A DNA stretch of 64,000 nucleotides. It comes from Facklamia sp964471435. GTDB lineage: Bacteria; Bacillota; Bacilli; Lactobacillales; Aerococcaceae. The stretch is from assembly GCA_964471435.1 (NCBI GenBank), contig CAYYGA010000004.1, positions 3,913-67,912 of the forward strand. The letters are read 5' to 3'. Position 1 is the first letter of the stretch; the number at the start of each line of letters is the position of its first letter. Positions 1 to 9,800 of the stretch are shown here, piece by piece. A model generated the notes under the pieces. That model saw only the letters and a list, made by a program, of their open reading frames with translations. It did not search any database and was not told where the DNA came from. A program made the translations under genes and the position numbers.

Positions 1-294
1 TTCTGCTATATAAACAATATCAACGCCTTGTGCTTCAAATAATTCCATCTTACGTTTTACAGGGGATAGATAAGTATAAGTGTGCGGATGAATTTTTGCA
101 TAAACTAATTGAGGTGTATGATTAAAAGTCATTACCGCTAGTTTTATACCACGTTTTTTTGCTTCTTTGCCAGCGGCTTGGATTACTTCTTGATGGCCTA
201 GATGGACGCCGTCAAAAAATCCAAGAGCTAAAACAACAGGCTGGTCAACTATTAATTTTGGATCATAAGGATGTTTTAATTCAATAACTTGCAT
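1..294 (-). CDS. ribF: Bifunctional riboflavin kinase/FAD synthetase, N-terminal part (truncated by window edge)
   Basis: Reading leftward from an ATG at 294, 98 codons remain before the window ends, so only the N-terminal FAD synthetase (nucleotidyltransferase) domain is visible. It shows the characteristic GFFDGVHLGHQEVI segment, the nucleotide-binding HxGH-type signature, followed by an AVMTFNHTP segment typical of the family. The full protein is usually about 310 residues and makes FMN and then FAD from riboflavin in the cytoplasm. An AAAGGTG ribosome binding site lies inside the 3' end of truB, and only 3 nt separate the truB stop from this start, so the two are cotranscribed, as in most Firmicutes. 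Confidence 0.93.
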   Translation of the reverse strand, partial: MQVIELKHPYDPKLIVDQPVVLALGFFDGVHLGHQEVIQAAGKEAKKRGIKLAVMTFNHTPQLVYAKIHPHTYTYLSPVKRKMELFEAQGVDIVYIAE

Positions 295-297
295 ATT

Positions 298-1218
298 CTA
301 CACCTTTTCGTTTATAAACATTTTAAATGGTTTTACTAAACCTTTTTTACTTGGATGTGCTTGATAGATAGCTTGGAGTTTATTACTATAAAATAAAGCT
401 ACTGGTTCAGAAAAGTCTTTATCAAAGAAAGTTTCTTCAACTACACTCCCATGTTGAACTTTTTCCATTTGAGCTTCCGTGAGATTTAATTGAGGTAAAT
501 TTTCAATGGCTCTTTCCATTGGATATACCGCTTCATTTAAAGCTTGTTTTTCTTTTAAATCTTCTAACTGATTCAAAGTCAATGCTTCTGCAGCTTTAAA
601 ACCACCGGTTTCAATTCGTCTTAGATAAGACATATGGCTGGGATAGCCAAGTTTTTCGCCTAAATCAACTGCTAAAGTTCGGACATAAGTACCTTTACCG
701 CACTCTACTTCAAATGACCACTTCTGCGTTCCGTCTTGTTGATTATAAATAGGACTGCTAGTCCTTTTAAAGTAATTAATTTGTGCCCTTCTTCTAGGTC
801 TTTCCACTTCTATGCCTTCACGTGCATATTCATAGAGTCTTTTTCCTTTTACTTTTACGGCTGAATAATAAGGCGGAATTTGAGTGATAGTTCCTTGTAA
901 ACTCTCCATTGCCTTGTCTATTTCTTCAGTTGTTAAAGGCTGATCCACCGCTTTTCGAGACACTACTTCTCCTTCTGCATCTTCAGTAGTTGTTGCAGTC
1001 CCTAAAGTTATCTCACCTCGATATACTTTTTTTCCATCCATTAAAAGTTCAACTAATTTGGTGGCCTGCCCTAAACAAACTACCAACACCCCTTCAACTG
1101 CAGGATCTAGGGTACCTGTATGGCCGACCCTTTTCATTCCAAATATTCTTCGTAATTTGAATACTACATCATGGCTGGTCATGCCGCTTTCTTTCCAAAC
1201 TGCTACTATTCCATTCAA
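298..1218 (-). CDS. truB: tRNA pseudouridine(55) synthase
   Basis: TruB converts U55 in the T-loop of tRNAs to pseudouridine. The protein opens with MNGIVAVWKESGMTSHDVV and contains GHTGTLDP, where Asp38 (in the numbering used here) is the expected catalytic aspartate; a C-terminal PUA-like region follows. I choose the TTG at 1218 as start, giving 306 residues with the family's usual N-terminus. An in-frame ATG at 1233 lies about 11 nt from the predicted transcription start and would have no ribosome binding site in the message. The TTG has a GGGGG run (1227-1231) at normal spacing. It is followed directly by ribF and preceded by its own promoter and by the terminator of the infB operon. Confidence 0.93.
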   Translation of the reverse strand: MNGIVAVWKESGMTSHDVVFKLRRIFGMKRVGHTGTLDPAVEGVLVVCLGQATKLVELLMDGKKVYRGEITLGTATTTEDAEGEVVSRKAVDQPLTTEEIDKAMESLQGTITQIPPYYSAVKVKGKRLYEYAREGIEVERPRRRAQINYFKRTSSPIYNQQDGTQKWSFEVECGKGTYVRTLAVDLGEKLGYPSHMSYLRRIETGGFKAAEALTLNQLEDLKEKQALNEAVYPMERAIENLPQLNLTEAQMEKVQHGSVVEETFFDKDFSEPVALFYSNKLQAIYQAHPSKKGLVKPFKMFINEKV

Positions 1219-1250
1219 AATATCAACCCCCATTGAAGTCTAACATTTCC

Positions 1251-1279
1251 ATTATACTTTAAAAGCTCTTTTAGACCAA
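1251..1279 (-). promoter_or_regulatory. Promoter of truB-ribF
   Basis: On the minus strand a -35 TTGGTC (1274-1279) and a -10 TATAAT (1251-1256) are separated by 17 nt. Transcription would start near 1244, leaving a leader of about 25 nt before the TTG start of truB. Confidence 0.7.
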
Positions 1280-1305
1280 CCTTTTAATGGATAGATTAAG
1301 TGATC

Positions 1306-1344
1306 AAAAAAAGGCTGCTGCAAACTAGGAAGTTTGCAGCAGCC
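1306..1344 (-). terminator. Rho-independent terminator after rbfA
   Basis: A 13-bp perfect stem (GGCTGCTGCAAAC and its complement, 1313-1344) with a 6-nt loop is followed on the minus strand by seven T. It separates the rimP-rbfA operon from truB-ribF. Confidence 0.9.
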
Positions 1345-1390
1345 TTAAGTTGATAGAATGACATCTAAATGTCTACATTAAAAATTTCTA

Positions 1391-1741
1391 TTAGTCTTTT
1401 GATTTAATTTCATTAAGTAATTTATCTATACGATTACCGTAGTCTACTGAATGATCGCGTTCAAAACTGATTTCAGGCACTTTATAAAGAGAAAGTCTTT
1501 TGCCTAGTTCTGATCTGATTTTTCCGGTAACTGCCTGCAATCCATCGGCTGTTTTCTGCCGCTCGCTGGCTTTATCACTTAAAGTCGAATAGAAAATTTT
1601 AGCCTGCTGAAGGTCCCCGGTTAATTCTACATCAGTAATAGTTATTCCTTCAACACGGGGATCTTTAACCTCATGTACCATGATGTCATTGACTTCACGC
1701 ATAATTTCCTGGCGCACACGGCCGATTCTATAATTTGCCAT
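1391..1741 (-). CDS. rbfA: 30S ribosome-binding factor A
   Basis: RbfA is a small KH-fold protein that binds the immature 30S subunit and helps mature the 5' end of 16S rRNA; it matters most in the cold. The 116 residues match the family length. The N-terminus NYRIGRVRQEIMREVNDIM and the segment VKDPRVEGITITDVELTGDLQQAKIFYS are characteristic. It lies 21 nt downstream of infB, as the last gene of the rimP-nusA-infB operon, and is closed by the hairpin at 1306-1344. Confidence 0.95.
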   Translation of the reverse strand: MANYRIGRVRQEIMREVNDIMVHEVKDPRVEGITITDVELTGDLQQAKIFYSTLSDKASERQKTADGLQAVTGKIRSELGKRLSLYKVPEISFERDHSVDYGNRIDKLLNEIKSKD

Positions 1742-1762
1742 AGTATCGCTCCTTATCTATGA

Positions 1763-4021
1763 TTAGCGTTTAACTTCTACCATTCGGTAAGGTTCAATGA
1801 TGTCATCTACTTTAACATCATTATAGCCTGCAATCATGATACCACATTCAAAGCCTTTACTCACTTCTCTTGCATCATCTTTAAAACGTTTCAAGCTTGC
1901 TAGTTCACCGTCATAAATAACAATATTATCACGAATTAAGCGTACGTTACTTGAACGTTGAATGAAGCCGTCTAAAACATAAGCTCCGGCAATAGTACCT
2001 AATTTAGAAACAGAATAGGTTTCACGAACAATCACTTGACCTGTAATCTCTTCAACATATTCAGGGTCTAATAGTCCTGTCATGGCTGTTTCAATTTCAT
2101 CAATCGCGTTATAAATAACGTTATGGAGACGAATATCAACTTGATCTTCTTCAGCCTGTGCACGAGCTTGCGGTGTTGGACGAACATTAAAACCAATAAC
2201 AATTGCTTCAGAAGCAGTCGCCAAAGTAATATCACTTTCGTTAATGGCTCCTACAGCCTGGTGAACGATATTTACTTTTACACCTTCAACGTCGATTTTC
2301 ATAAAGCTGGCTGCTAAAGCTTCAATTGAACCTTGAACATCACCTTTAATAATGACATTAACTGAGCGTAAATCACCTTCTTGAAGTGTTTCAAACAAGT
2401 TATCCAGAGTAACTTTTTTCTTTAAGTCACGTTGCTGTTCTTGAGCTTTTTGAGCTCTTTCTTCTCCAGCCTGGCGTGCTGTTTTTTCATCTTCAAAGAC
2501 TACAAATTGGTCACCGGCTTGAGGAGCATCACTAAGACCGGTTATTTCGATCGGTGTCGAAGGTCCAGCTGATTTAATACGACGTCCCTGATCATTTACC
2601 ATTGTTCTGACACGTCCATAAGTATTTCCTACAACAATCGGATCCCCAACATTTAAAGTTCCTTGTTGAACTAAAAGAGTCGCTGTTGCACCGGTTGACT
2701 TGTCTAATCTTGCTTCAATAACAGTACCTAAAGCTAAACGATCTGGATTAGCTTTCAATTCTTGAACTTCTGCTACTAAAACAATCATTTCTAACAACTC
2801 ATCAAGATTTGTTCCAAGCTTGGCGGATATATTAACAAAAATATTTTCCCCGCCCCATGCTTCTGGAATAATACCGTGTTCTGTTAATTCCTGCATAACT
2901 CTTTCTGGATTCGCTTCAGGTTTATCAATCTTATTAATGGCAACAATAATCGGAACTCCAGCTGCTTTAGCATGATTTATTGCTTCAACTGTTTGAGGCA
3001 TGACACCATCATCCGCTGCTACAACTATAATAGTGATATCAGTAATATCAGCTCCACGGGCACGCATAGTAGTAAACGCCGCGTGTCCTGGTGTATCTAA
3101 GAAAGTAATCGGCTTACCATCAACTTGGATTTGATAGGCTCCAATATGCTGCGTGATCCCACCGGCTTCGCCTTCTGTAACACGTGTATTACGGAAAGAG
3201 TCTAATAAGGAAGTTTTACCATGATCAACGTGTCCCATAATGGTAACGACTGGAGGTCTTGATACACGGTTTTCGTCTTCTTCTGCAGCTTCAAAATAAT
3301 GATCTAAGTCTGAAACTTCTACCACAACTTTTTCTACAGGCTCAACACCATATTCCAAACAAATCACTTCAATTACATCACTTGATAAAGCTTGATTTTG
3401 GTTCACCATGACTCCCTGCATCATTAATTTTTTAATGATTTCAGTAGCATCGCGGTGGAAGCCTTTAGCGATATCTTGTACATTCATTCCTTCTACATAA
3501 TGAAATTCTTCAGGAAGATCTTTATGCTTGCGCGCAGTCATTCCTTTAGATTCAATTACGGGCCCTCTATTACGGCCTCTTCGACGGTTATGACGTCTAC
3601 CTTGAGAACGTTTAGAACCACCGCTTCGTGTAGATTTAGCTTGTCCTTGATTTGTTTGTGATCCTTGACCAGCTTTTGTATTTTTATTGTTATCAGAAGT
3701 ATTAGATTTAGTCTGTGTTTGCTTAGACTGTTTATTATTTGCTTGGGTATTATGTTTAGCTTCTACGGGCTTATGCCCCTTTCCATCTTGTTCTTTTTGT
3801 TTGTTAGATACAGTATCCTGTTTATCAGCTTTTTTAGAATCTGATTGAGTATGACTGCTGTTTTTAATCTTTAGTGCCTGAGTTAGCTTATTCTGCTGTG
3901 CTTCATCTATTGATGACATGTGACTGCTGAATTCCAACCCTTGCTTTTCAGCTATTTCCAACATATCCTTGGATGACATGTTATGTTTCTTAGCAAATTC
4001 ATAAATTCGCATAGCTACCAT
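1763..4021 (-). CDS. infB: Translation initiation factor IF-2
   Basis: IF-2 is the GTPase that brings initiator fMet-tRNA to the 30S subunit and promotes subunit joining. Residues 1-60 form the IF2N domain. Residues about 60-160 are a low-complexity K/Q/N/S linker that ends in an Arg-rich patch, and a second IF2N domain precedes the G domain. GHVDHGKT is at 263-270, followed by DTPGH and NKID. The C-terminal beta-barrel domains end in a VDDIIEPYRMVEVKR tail. The length of 752 residues is normal for Firmicutes. The ATG at 4021 is supported by AGGAAGGTGA about 6 nt upstream, so I keep it over the ATG three codons later. It follows ylxQ by 22 nt. Confidence 0.97.
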   Translation of the reverse strand: MVAMRIYEFAKKHNMSSKDMLEIAEKQGLEFSSHMSSIDEAQQNKLTQALKIKNSSHTQSDSKKADKQDTVSNKQKEQDGKGHKPVEAKHNTQANNKQSKQTQTKSNTSDNNKNTKAGQGSQTNQGQAKSTRSGGSKRSQGRRHNRRRGRNRGPVIESKGMTARKHKDLPEEFHYVEGMNVQDIAKGFHRDATEIIKKLMMQGVMVNQNQALSSDVIEVICLEYGVEPVEKVVVEVSDLDHYFEAAEEDENRVSRPPVVTIMGHVDHGKTSLLDSFRNTRVTEGEAGGITQHIGAYQIQVDGKPITFLDTPGHAAFTTMRARGADITDITIIVVAADDGVMPQTVEAINHAKAAGVPIIVAINKIDKPEANPERVMQELTEHGIIPEAWGGENIFVNISAKLGTNLDELLEMIVLVAEVQELKANPDRLALGTVIEARLDKSTGATATLLVQQGTLNVGDPIVVGNTYGRVRTMVNDQGRRIKSAGPSTPIEITGLSDAPQAGDQFVVFEDEKTARQAGEERAQKAQEQQRDLKKKVTLDNLFETLQEGDLRSVNVIIKGDVQGSIEALAASFMKIDVEGVKVNIVHQAVGAINESDITLATASEAIVIGFNVRPTPQARAQAEEDQVDIRLHNVIYNAIDEIETAMTGLLDPEYVEEITGQVIVRETYSVSKLGTIAGAYVLDGFIQRSSNVRLIRDNIVIYDGELASLKRFKDDAREVSKGFECGIMIAGYNDVKVDDIIEPYRMVEVKR

Positions 4022-4043
4022 ATAATCACCTTCCTAGTTCTAT

Positions 4044-4370
4044 CTATTTATCATTCATGTTCTCTACTCCTGTCACATATGATAAAAATTTTTTCGACAT
4101 GCCGGCGTTCGTTATTCCTAATATTGCACGAGATTTTCCGATTGCCTGGCTGATTTCAATTTTATTAAAATTATTAGTCAAAGGTACTTTATAATTCTGA
4201 CTGAAGCTTTCGTATCTCGCCAGAGTTTTTTCACTGACATCGCTAGCTATGACAATCAGTTTTACTTTTCCCTTTTTAATCGCTTTTTCTACCTGCTCAT
4301 CTCCTGAGACCAGAGCATTGGCTCTTTGAGCCAGGCCTAGAAGATTTAGTTGTTTAGTATGTGGTGTCAT
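4044..4370 (-). CDS. ylxQ: L7Ae-family ribosomal/K-turn-binding protein YlxQ
   Basis: A 108-residue member of the L7Ae/L30e/Gadd45 family, seen from LLGLAQRANALVSGDEQVEKAIKKGKVKLIVIASDVS. Members bind kink-turn RNA; the cellular role of YlxQ is not well defined. The gene overlaps the 3' end of ylxR by 17 nt and has only a poor ribosome binding site, so translation is probably coupled to ylxR. Its position between ylxR and infB is conserved in Firmicutes. Confidence 0.9.
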   Translation of the reverse strand: MTPHTKQLNLLGLAQRANALVSGDEQVEKAIKKGKVKLIVIASDVSEKTLARYESFSQNYKVPLTNNFNKIEISQAIGKSRAILGITNAGMSKKFLSYVTGVENMNDK

Positions 4371-4665
4371 GTAATTCTTTACGCGCTTTCTGATAATCTA
4401 AGTATTCATAAAGTTCTTCATAAAAACTGTCATCAATTTTTGTTGCCAGAACACGATCAAACACTTTTTTCTCTTTAGCTTTGTGAGCTAAATCCGGTTG
4501 TAAAGAAATGTAAGCGCCGCGGCCGTTTTTTCGCCCTGTTGGATCAATTTCTACATCTCCTTCAGGTGTGCGGACAATTCGAATCAATTCCTTTTTAGGA
4601 AAACTTTCGCCTGAGACCACACATTTTCTCATAGGAGTTTTACGTACTTTTTGCTGCTTCGACAT
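4354..4665 (-). CDS. ylxR: YlxR family RNA-binding protein (RNase P modulator type)
   Basis: The motifs PMRKCVVSGESFPKKELIRIVR and GRGAYIS are diagnostic of the YlxR/DUF448 family. Members have been linked to RNase P (RnpM) and to transcription regulation. The start at 4665 (MSKQQKVRK) is chosen because GAGGAGGT sits 7 nt upstream; an in-frame ATG at 4684-4686 lies ahead of that ribosome binding site and would add seven residues without support. The result is 103 residues. It lies between nusA (68 nt upstream) and ylxQ (overlapping), the standard order. Confidence 0.92.
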   Translation of the reverse strand: MSKQQKVRKTPMRKCVVSGESFPKKELIRIVRTPEGDVEIDPTGRKNGRGAYISLQPDLAHKAKEKKVFDRVLATKIDDSFYEELYEYLDYQKARKELHDTTY

Positions 4666-4733
4666 AATCACAACCTCCTCTAACATAGATGCCTATTTTA
4701 ATATTAAAAGTATTTAAGCTAAGAAATTAATCA

Positions 4734-6179
4734 TTACAAATCAGTATTTTCTCCAAGCTCTTCTTCTAATTCAACTTCTTCAATAAACTTTTCTTCTTCT
4801 ACTAACTCATTATAATCTTGTTCAGGATCAATTTCAGCTTCTTCAATCATTTCTTCGACGCCATCCGCATCTAATATTTGTTCTTGATATTCTTGATTAC
4901 GTCTTAAGTCCTCAATGTCACCTGTTTCATAAAAGCTATTCAAACCATTTGAAGAATCTAAATCTTCTACTAAAGAAACCTCAGCTTCTGCTTCCAATTC
5001 TTCTTCTACTGCTAATTCTTCATTACTCGCTTCATAAGCAGCAGAGGCTGCTACCGTTTCATCCACATTAATGCCGCTATCAATCAAATCTTCTTCACTT
5101 GCTTCCGCCTCAGCTTCTCGCAGAGCTTCTTGTTCAGCTCTATACTCAGCATAGGTGGTTTCAGATTTTATATCGATTTTATAGGTAGTTAAACGGGCAG
5201 CTAAGCGGGCGTTCTGGCCTTTTTTACCAATTGCCAATGATAGTTGATAGTCCGGAACAACAACAATACAGGAGTGGTTTTCCTCATCAAAAATCACTTC
5301 AATCACTTCAGCAGGATTCATCGCATTTTTAATAAACATGTCGGGTCTTTCATCCCACTCAATGATATCCATATTTTCGCCATTTAGCTCATTAACGATT
5401 GATTGCACTCTTTGGCCTCTAGGTCCTACACAAGTTCCTACAGGATCAACGTTGGGATCTAAAGAACGAACCGCTACTTTCGACCGGTCTCCCGCTTCAC
5501 GGGCAATACTCATAATTTCTACGATGCCGTCATATATTTCCGGTACTTCTTGTTCAAATAGACGACGCAAGAAATCTGGATGAGCTCTTGAAACAACTAC
5601 TTGCGGTCCTTTATTTGTTTTATCCACTTTAGAAACATAAACTTTTACGCGGTCATCCATTTCAAAATTCTCATTGGGAATTTGTTCACTGGCCGGCATA
5701 ATAGCTTCAATACGTCCTAAATTTACATAGATATTACGAGCATCTGCACGCTCTATCGTTCCATTTAAAACCTCATCTTGATATTCGATATACTCATCGT
5801 AAATAATGTCTCTTTCTGCTTCCCGGATTCTTTGCATGATTACATGTTTAGCTGTTTGGGTAGCAATCCGGCCAAAATCTTGAGGTGTCACTTCAAACTT
5901 TATCTTATCACCAATTTCATAAACTCGGTTGATTTCACGTGCTTCTTCTAAACTGATTTCTAAAGTAGAATCATAATTTGTTTCTACCACTTCTTTAACC
6001 GAGTAAACATTAATTTCCCCGGTGTTTTCGTTAAAAGTCACTTCAACGTTTTGTGCCTGATCATAGTTTTTTTTATAGGCTAAAATTAAAGCTGACTCTA
6101 AAGCTTCCTTGATGACTTCAGGAGAAATTCCTTTTTCGTCTTCGAGTACTTTCATTGCTGCAACTAATTCACTGCTCAC
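4734..6179 (-). CDS. nusA: Transcription termination/antitermination protein NusA
   Basis: NusA binds RNA polymerase and nascent RNA and modulates pausing, termination and antitermination. Visible in order are the N-terminal polymerase-binding domain (to about residue 125), an S1 domain (about 130-200) and two KH domains with VDPVGTCVGPRGQRVQ and LAIGKKGQNARLAARL. After about residue 345 comes an acidic tail of roughly 135 residues, rich in Glu and Asp, which the 371-residue B. subtilis protein lacks. The tail is low complexity with no recognisable domain. The start at 6179 lies 11 nt after the rimP stop and has AGGAGG upstream. The gene is in the conserved rimP-nusA-ylxR-ylxQ-infB-rbfA operon. 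Confidence 0.96.
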   Translation of the reverse strand: MSSELVAAMKVLEDEKGISPEVIKEALESALILAYKKNYDQAQNVEVTFNENTGEINVYSVKEVVETNYDSTLEISLEEAREINRVYEIGDKIKFEVTPQDFGRIATQTAKHVIMQRIREAERDIIYDEYIEYQDEVLNGTIERADARNIYVNLGRIEAIMPASEQIPNENFEMDDRVKVYVSKVDKTNKGPQVVVSRAHPDFLRRLFEQEVPEIYDGIVEIMSIAREAGDRSKVAVRSLDPNVDPVGTCVGPRGQRVQSIVNELNGENMDIIEWDERPDMFIKNAMNPAEVIEVIFDEENHSCIVVVPDYQLSLAIGKKGQNARLAARLTTYKIDIKSETTYAEYRAEQEALREAEAEASEEDLIDSGINVDETVAASAAYEASNEELAVEEELEAEAEVSLVEDLDSSNGLNSFYETGDIEDLRRNQEYQEQILDADGVEEMIEEAEIDPEQDYNELVEEEKFIEEVELEEELGENTDL

Positions 6180-6190
6180 TCACATTCCTC

Positions 6191-6664
6191 CTAAAACTTT
6201 ATTGCTAAACGTGCTTTAGCAACAATCGATTTGTCAATTTCCAACTGCTTAGTTCTTGTTTTTATTTTCACTTCTAAAATGTAATGTGTGTCGGTAACTT
6301 CTAATAAAGTACCGTCATGTTGTTTTTCCCCATATTGCGGGGCATAGTAATCAAAATGAACATACTCACCCACTGCATCACGAATTTGCTTTTCATTTTT
6401 CAAGGGTTTTTCAGCTCCAGGAGAAGAAACTTCAAGAAAATAGGCATCCGGGAACGGATCCGGTTTCATCTTATCCAATTCCTCGCTTACTTTCTCGCTG
6501 ATTAAAGCGCAATGATCGAGGTCAATTCCACCTTCACGATCCGCATAAATGCGCAGAAACCAATTCTTACCTTCTTTTACATATTCAATATCAACTAATT
6601 CACAGTTCATCTCAGCTACAATCGGTTCTACGATCGGCTGGACTTTTTCCACGATAACGCTCAT
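6191..6664 (-). CDS. rimP: Ribosome maturation factor RimP
   Basis: RimP is needed for 30S assembly. The 157-residue protein carries the family segments CELVDIEYVKEGKNWFLRIYAD, GGIDLDHCALISEKVSEEL and YFLEVSSPGAEKPL. AGGAGAGGTGA precedes the ATG at 6664. It is the first gene of the nusA-infB operon and follows the terminator of polC; no clear promoter could be assigned in the 70 nt before it. Confidence 0.95.
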   Translation of the reverse strand: MSVIVEKVQPIVEPIVAEMNCELVDIEYVKEGKNWFLRIYADREGGIDLDHCALISEKVSEELDKMKPDPFPDAYFLEVSSPGAEKPLKNEKQIRDAVGEYVHFDYYAPQYGEKQHDGTLLEVTDTHYILEVKIKTRTKQLEIDKSIVAKARLAIKF

Positions 6665-6740
6665 CTATTCACCTCTCCTTTTAAATTCAAATCTTAAGTT
6701 CTAAATCAGTATTTATTTAAATTTCCTGCTTAAGAACAAC

Positions 6741-6766
6741 AAAAGAGCGAGCGTTTCCGCTCACTC
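6741..6766 (-). terminator. Terminator after polC
   Basis: A 9-bp stem with one mismatch and a GAAA-type loop (6745-6766) is followed on the minus strand by TTTTGTTGTT. It lies between the polC stop and rimP. Confidence 0.8.
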
Positions 6767-6878
6767 CCCCACGTCAATTTACTTTTTTTATTATAACACA
6801 TAAGATAAAGCTTGACAAGTTTACGCATTGACAGCTCACTTAGTAGTAAGTCTTGCATTTTTTATAAAATATTTTTTA

Positions 6879-9800
6879 CTAAAATAGAGACAGCTGGTCT
6901 TCATCTGGTAAGCCATCGACAATCCCATTTTCTTCCATATACTCCAATATGGTCTTACCAACTTTGCCCCGTTTTTGTAAATCTTCTTTTGATAAGAATG
7001 GTGCTTCCTGGCGGGCTTCAACGATTGTCTGCGCTGCACCTGCTCCTAAGCCAGGTATAGTTCTAAAGGGCGGTATTAACGTATCGCCTTCTATAATAAA
7101 TTCGCTGGCGAGGGATTTATTCAGGTCAACCATTTGAAAACTAAAGCCTCGTTCTATCATTTCATTTGCTATCTCCAAAACTGTTCTAAGAGCATTTTCC
7201 TTAACGGTTGCATCCATACCCTTACCCATAATCTCTCGTAATCGACGTTTCACCATCTCTTTTCCTTGATGCATGGCAATAATATCAAAATCGCTGGCTC
7301 GTACAGAAAAGTAAGCGGAGTAATAATAAAGTGGATAATGTACTTTAAAATAAGCAACCCGCAAAGCCATCATAATATATGCGGCCGCATGAGCTTTAGG
7401 GAACATATATTTGATTTTCAAACAGGACTCGATATACCATTCCGGTACATTGTTCGCACGCATTTCGGCTTGCCATTCATCAGGAATTCCTCGCCCTTTT
7501 CTAACAAATTCCATAATTTTAAAAGCCAGTGAGTCTTCCAGTCCGTATTGCATGAGAGTTACCATAATATCATCACGACAGCCGATTACTTTGGCTAGTG
7601 GGACAACATTATTTCGAATTAACTCTTGCGCATTTCCCAGCCACACATCGGTTCCATGAGATAACCCAGAAATTTGTAAAAGTTCAGCAAATGTGGATGG
7701 ATGTGTATCTGTAAGCATCTCTCTAACAAAACGTGTACCAAATTCCGGTATTCCTAAAGTGCCTGTTTCTGAAAAAATCTGTTCAGGTGTAACCCCTAAT
7801 GTTTCTGTACCAGAAAATAGAGACATAACATCCGGATCGTTCATTGGAATATCAAGTGGGTCGATACCGCTTAAATCTTGAAGGAAACGGATCATCGTCG
7901 GGTCATCATGTCCCAGAATATCAAGTTTCAAAACATTTTCATCAATAGAATGGAAGTCAAAGTGTGTCGTTAGCCATTCCGAGTTAGTATCATCAGCTGG
8001 ATATTGAATAGGTGTAAAGTCATAAACATCCATGTACTCGGGTATAACAATAATTCCCCCCGGGTGTTGGCCGGTTGTTCTTTTGACTCCTTCGATCCCT
8101 TTAGCTAATCGTTCTTTTTCCGCCTGCGGCAGCATCTTTTGCGCATTATCTAAATAACCGCGTACATAGCCAAATGCCGTTTTTTCAGCAACTGTCGAAA
8201 TTGTACCTGCTCTAAAGACATGATCGTCCCCGAACAATACTTTTGTATAAGCATGAGCACGCGCTTGATAGTCACCCGAAAAGTTTAAATCAATATCCGG
8301 CACTTTATCCCCTTTAAAACCTAAGAAAGTTTCAAACGGAATGTCCTGTCCATCTCTTTTTAAATCTTTTTCACAAGTCGGACAAAGTTTCGGTGGTAAA
8401 TCAAATCCTGAACCAATTGATCCGTCGGTAATAAACTCACTATATGAACAGCCGGGACAGTAGTAATGAGGGGCCAGTGGATTAACTTCAGTAATTCCTG
8501 TTAAAGTTGCAACTAAACTGGATCCTACTGACCCTCGGGAACCTACCAGATAACCATCTTCATTACTTTTATCTACCAATTTTTGAGAAATTAAATAGAT
8601 AACTGCGAAACCATTTGAAATAATCGAATTAAGTTCTTTTTCAATTCGTTTTTCAACGATTTCAGGTAAAGGATTTCCGTACATTTCATAAGCTTTATCA
8701 TAGACCAACTGGCGAATCTGCTGTTCCGACCCTTCAATAGTAGGTGTAAAAAGGTCGGATTTTATAACTTCGATATCATCAGCGACTAGATCAGCAATTT
8801 TATTGGAATTAGTTACTACTAATTCATAAGCAGTCTCTTCACCCAAAAAGGAAAAATCCTGAATCATTTCATCCGTCGTTCTAAAATGCAGCGGGGGTAG
8901 AAAGAGCTCACGATTAGCATTTCGTTTCAAAGATTTAAGCAGTATCTCGCGGTAAACCGAATTTTTTTCATCACGGTAATGCACATTACCAGTTGCAACT
9001 ACTAATTTATCATTTTCACGGCCCAACCGCAGCATTTCCCGCATGATGTGTTCAAGATCCTCTTTAGAACGAATCAGTTCCTGTTCGATTAAAACATCAT
9101 AAATAGCAGGAGGCTGCAGTTCAATGTAATCATAAAACCCAACTAACTTTTCCGCTTCTTCATACCCTTTTTGCATCATGGCGGTAAAGACTTCTCCTTG
9201 ATTACAAGCTGTTCCAATTATTAAATTTTCCCGGTACTGAGTCAAAATAGAACGCGGGATGCGAGGTTCACGGTAGTAGTATTTGACGTTCGCCAACGAA
9301 ATAATTTTAAATAAATCCTTTAATCCTGCTTGATTTTTTGCTAGAACAGTTGCGTGAAATGGCCTTGCCTGCTTGTAAGCTTCCCCTTTACCCATTTCTT
9401 GATTTAAATGGGTATGATTAGTCATTTGAAATTTTTCTTCAGCCTGCTCTAAGAGCTTCATCAAAATATGCCCAGTTGTTTCAGAATCATATATAGCGCG
9501 GTGATGCTGTTCTAAAGTAATACCATAATGTCGCGCCAGCGTATTTAAACGGTGCGTTCTCAGATGGGTGTTTACCGTTCTAGATAATGCCAGAGTATCA
9601 ATCACCGGCTCAGTAGTAACGGGCAAACCGTTTCTTTCATAAGCTTGGTCAATAAAGCCAATATCAAAAGATGCATTATGGGCGACTAATATACTTCCTT
9701 CACAGAAAGCTTTGAATTTTGCTACTACATCAGCTTCACTTGGAGCATCAGCTAACATCGCATCTGTAATCCCTGTTAATTCTGTAGTAAATGAAGATAA

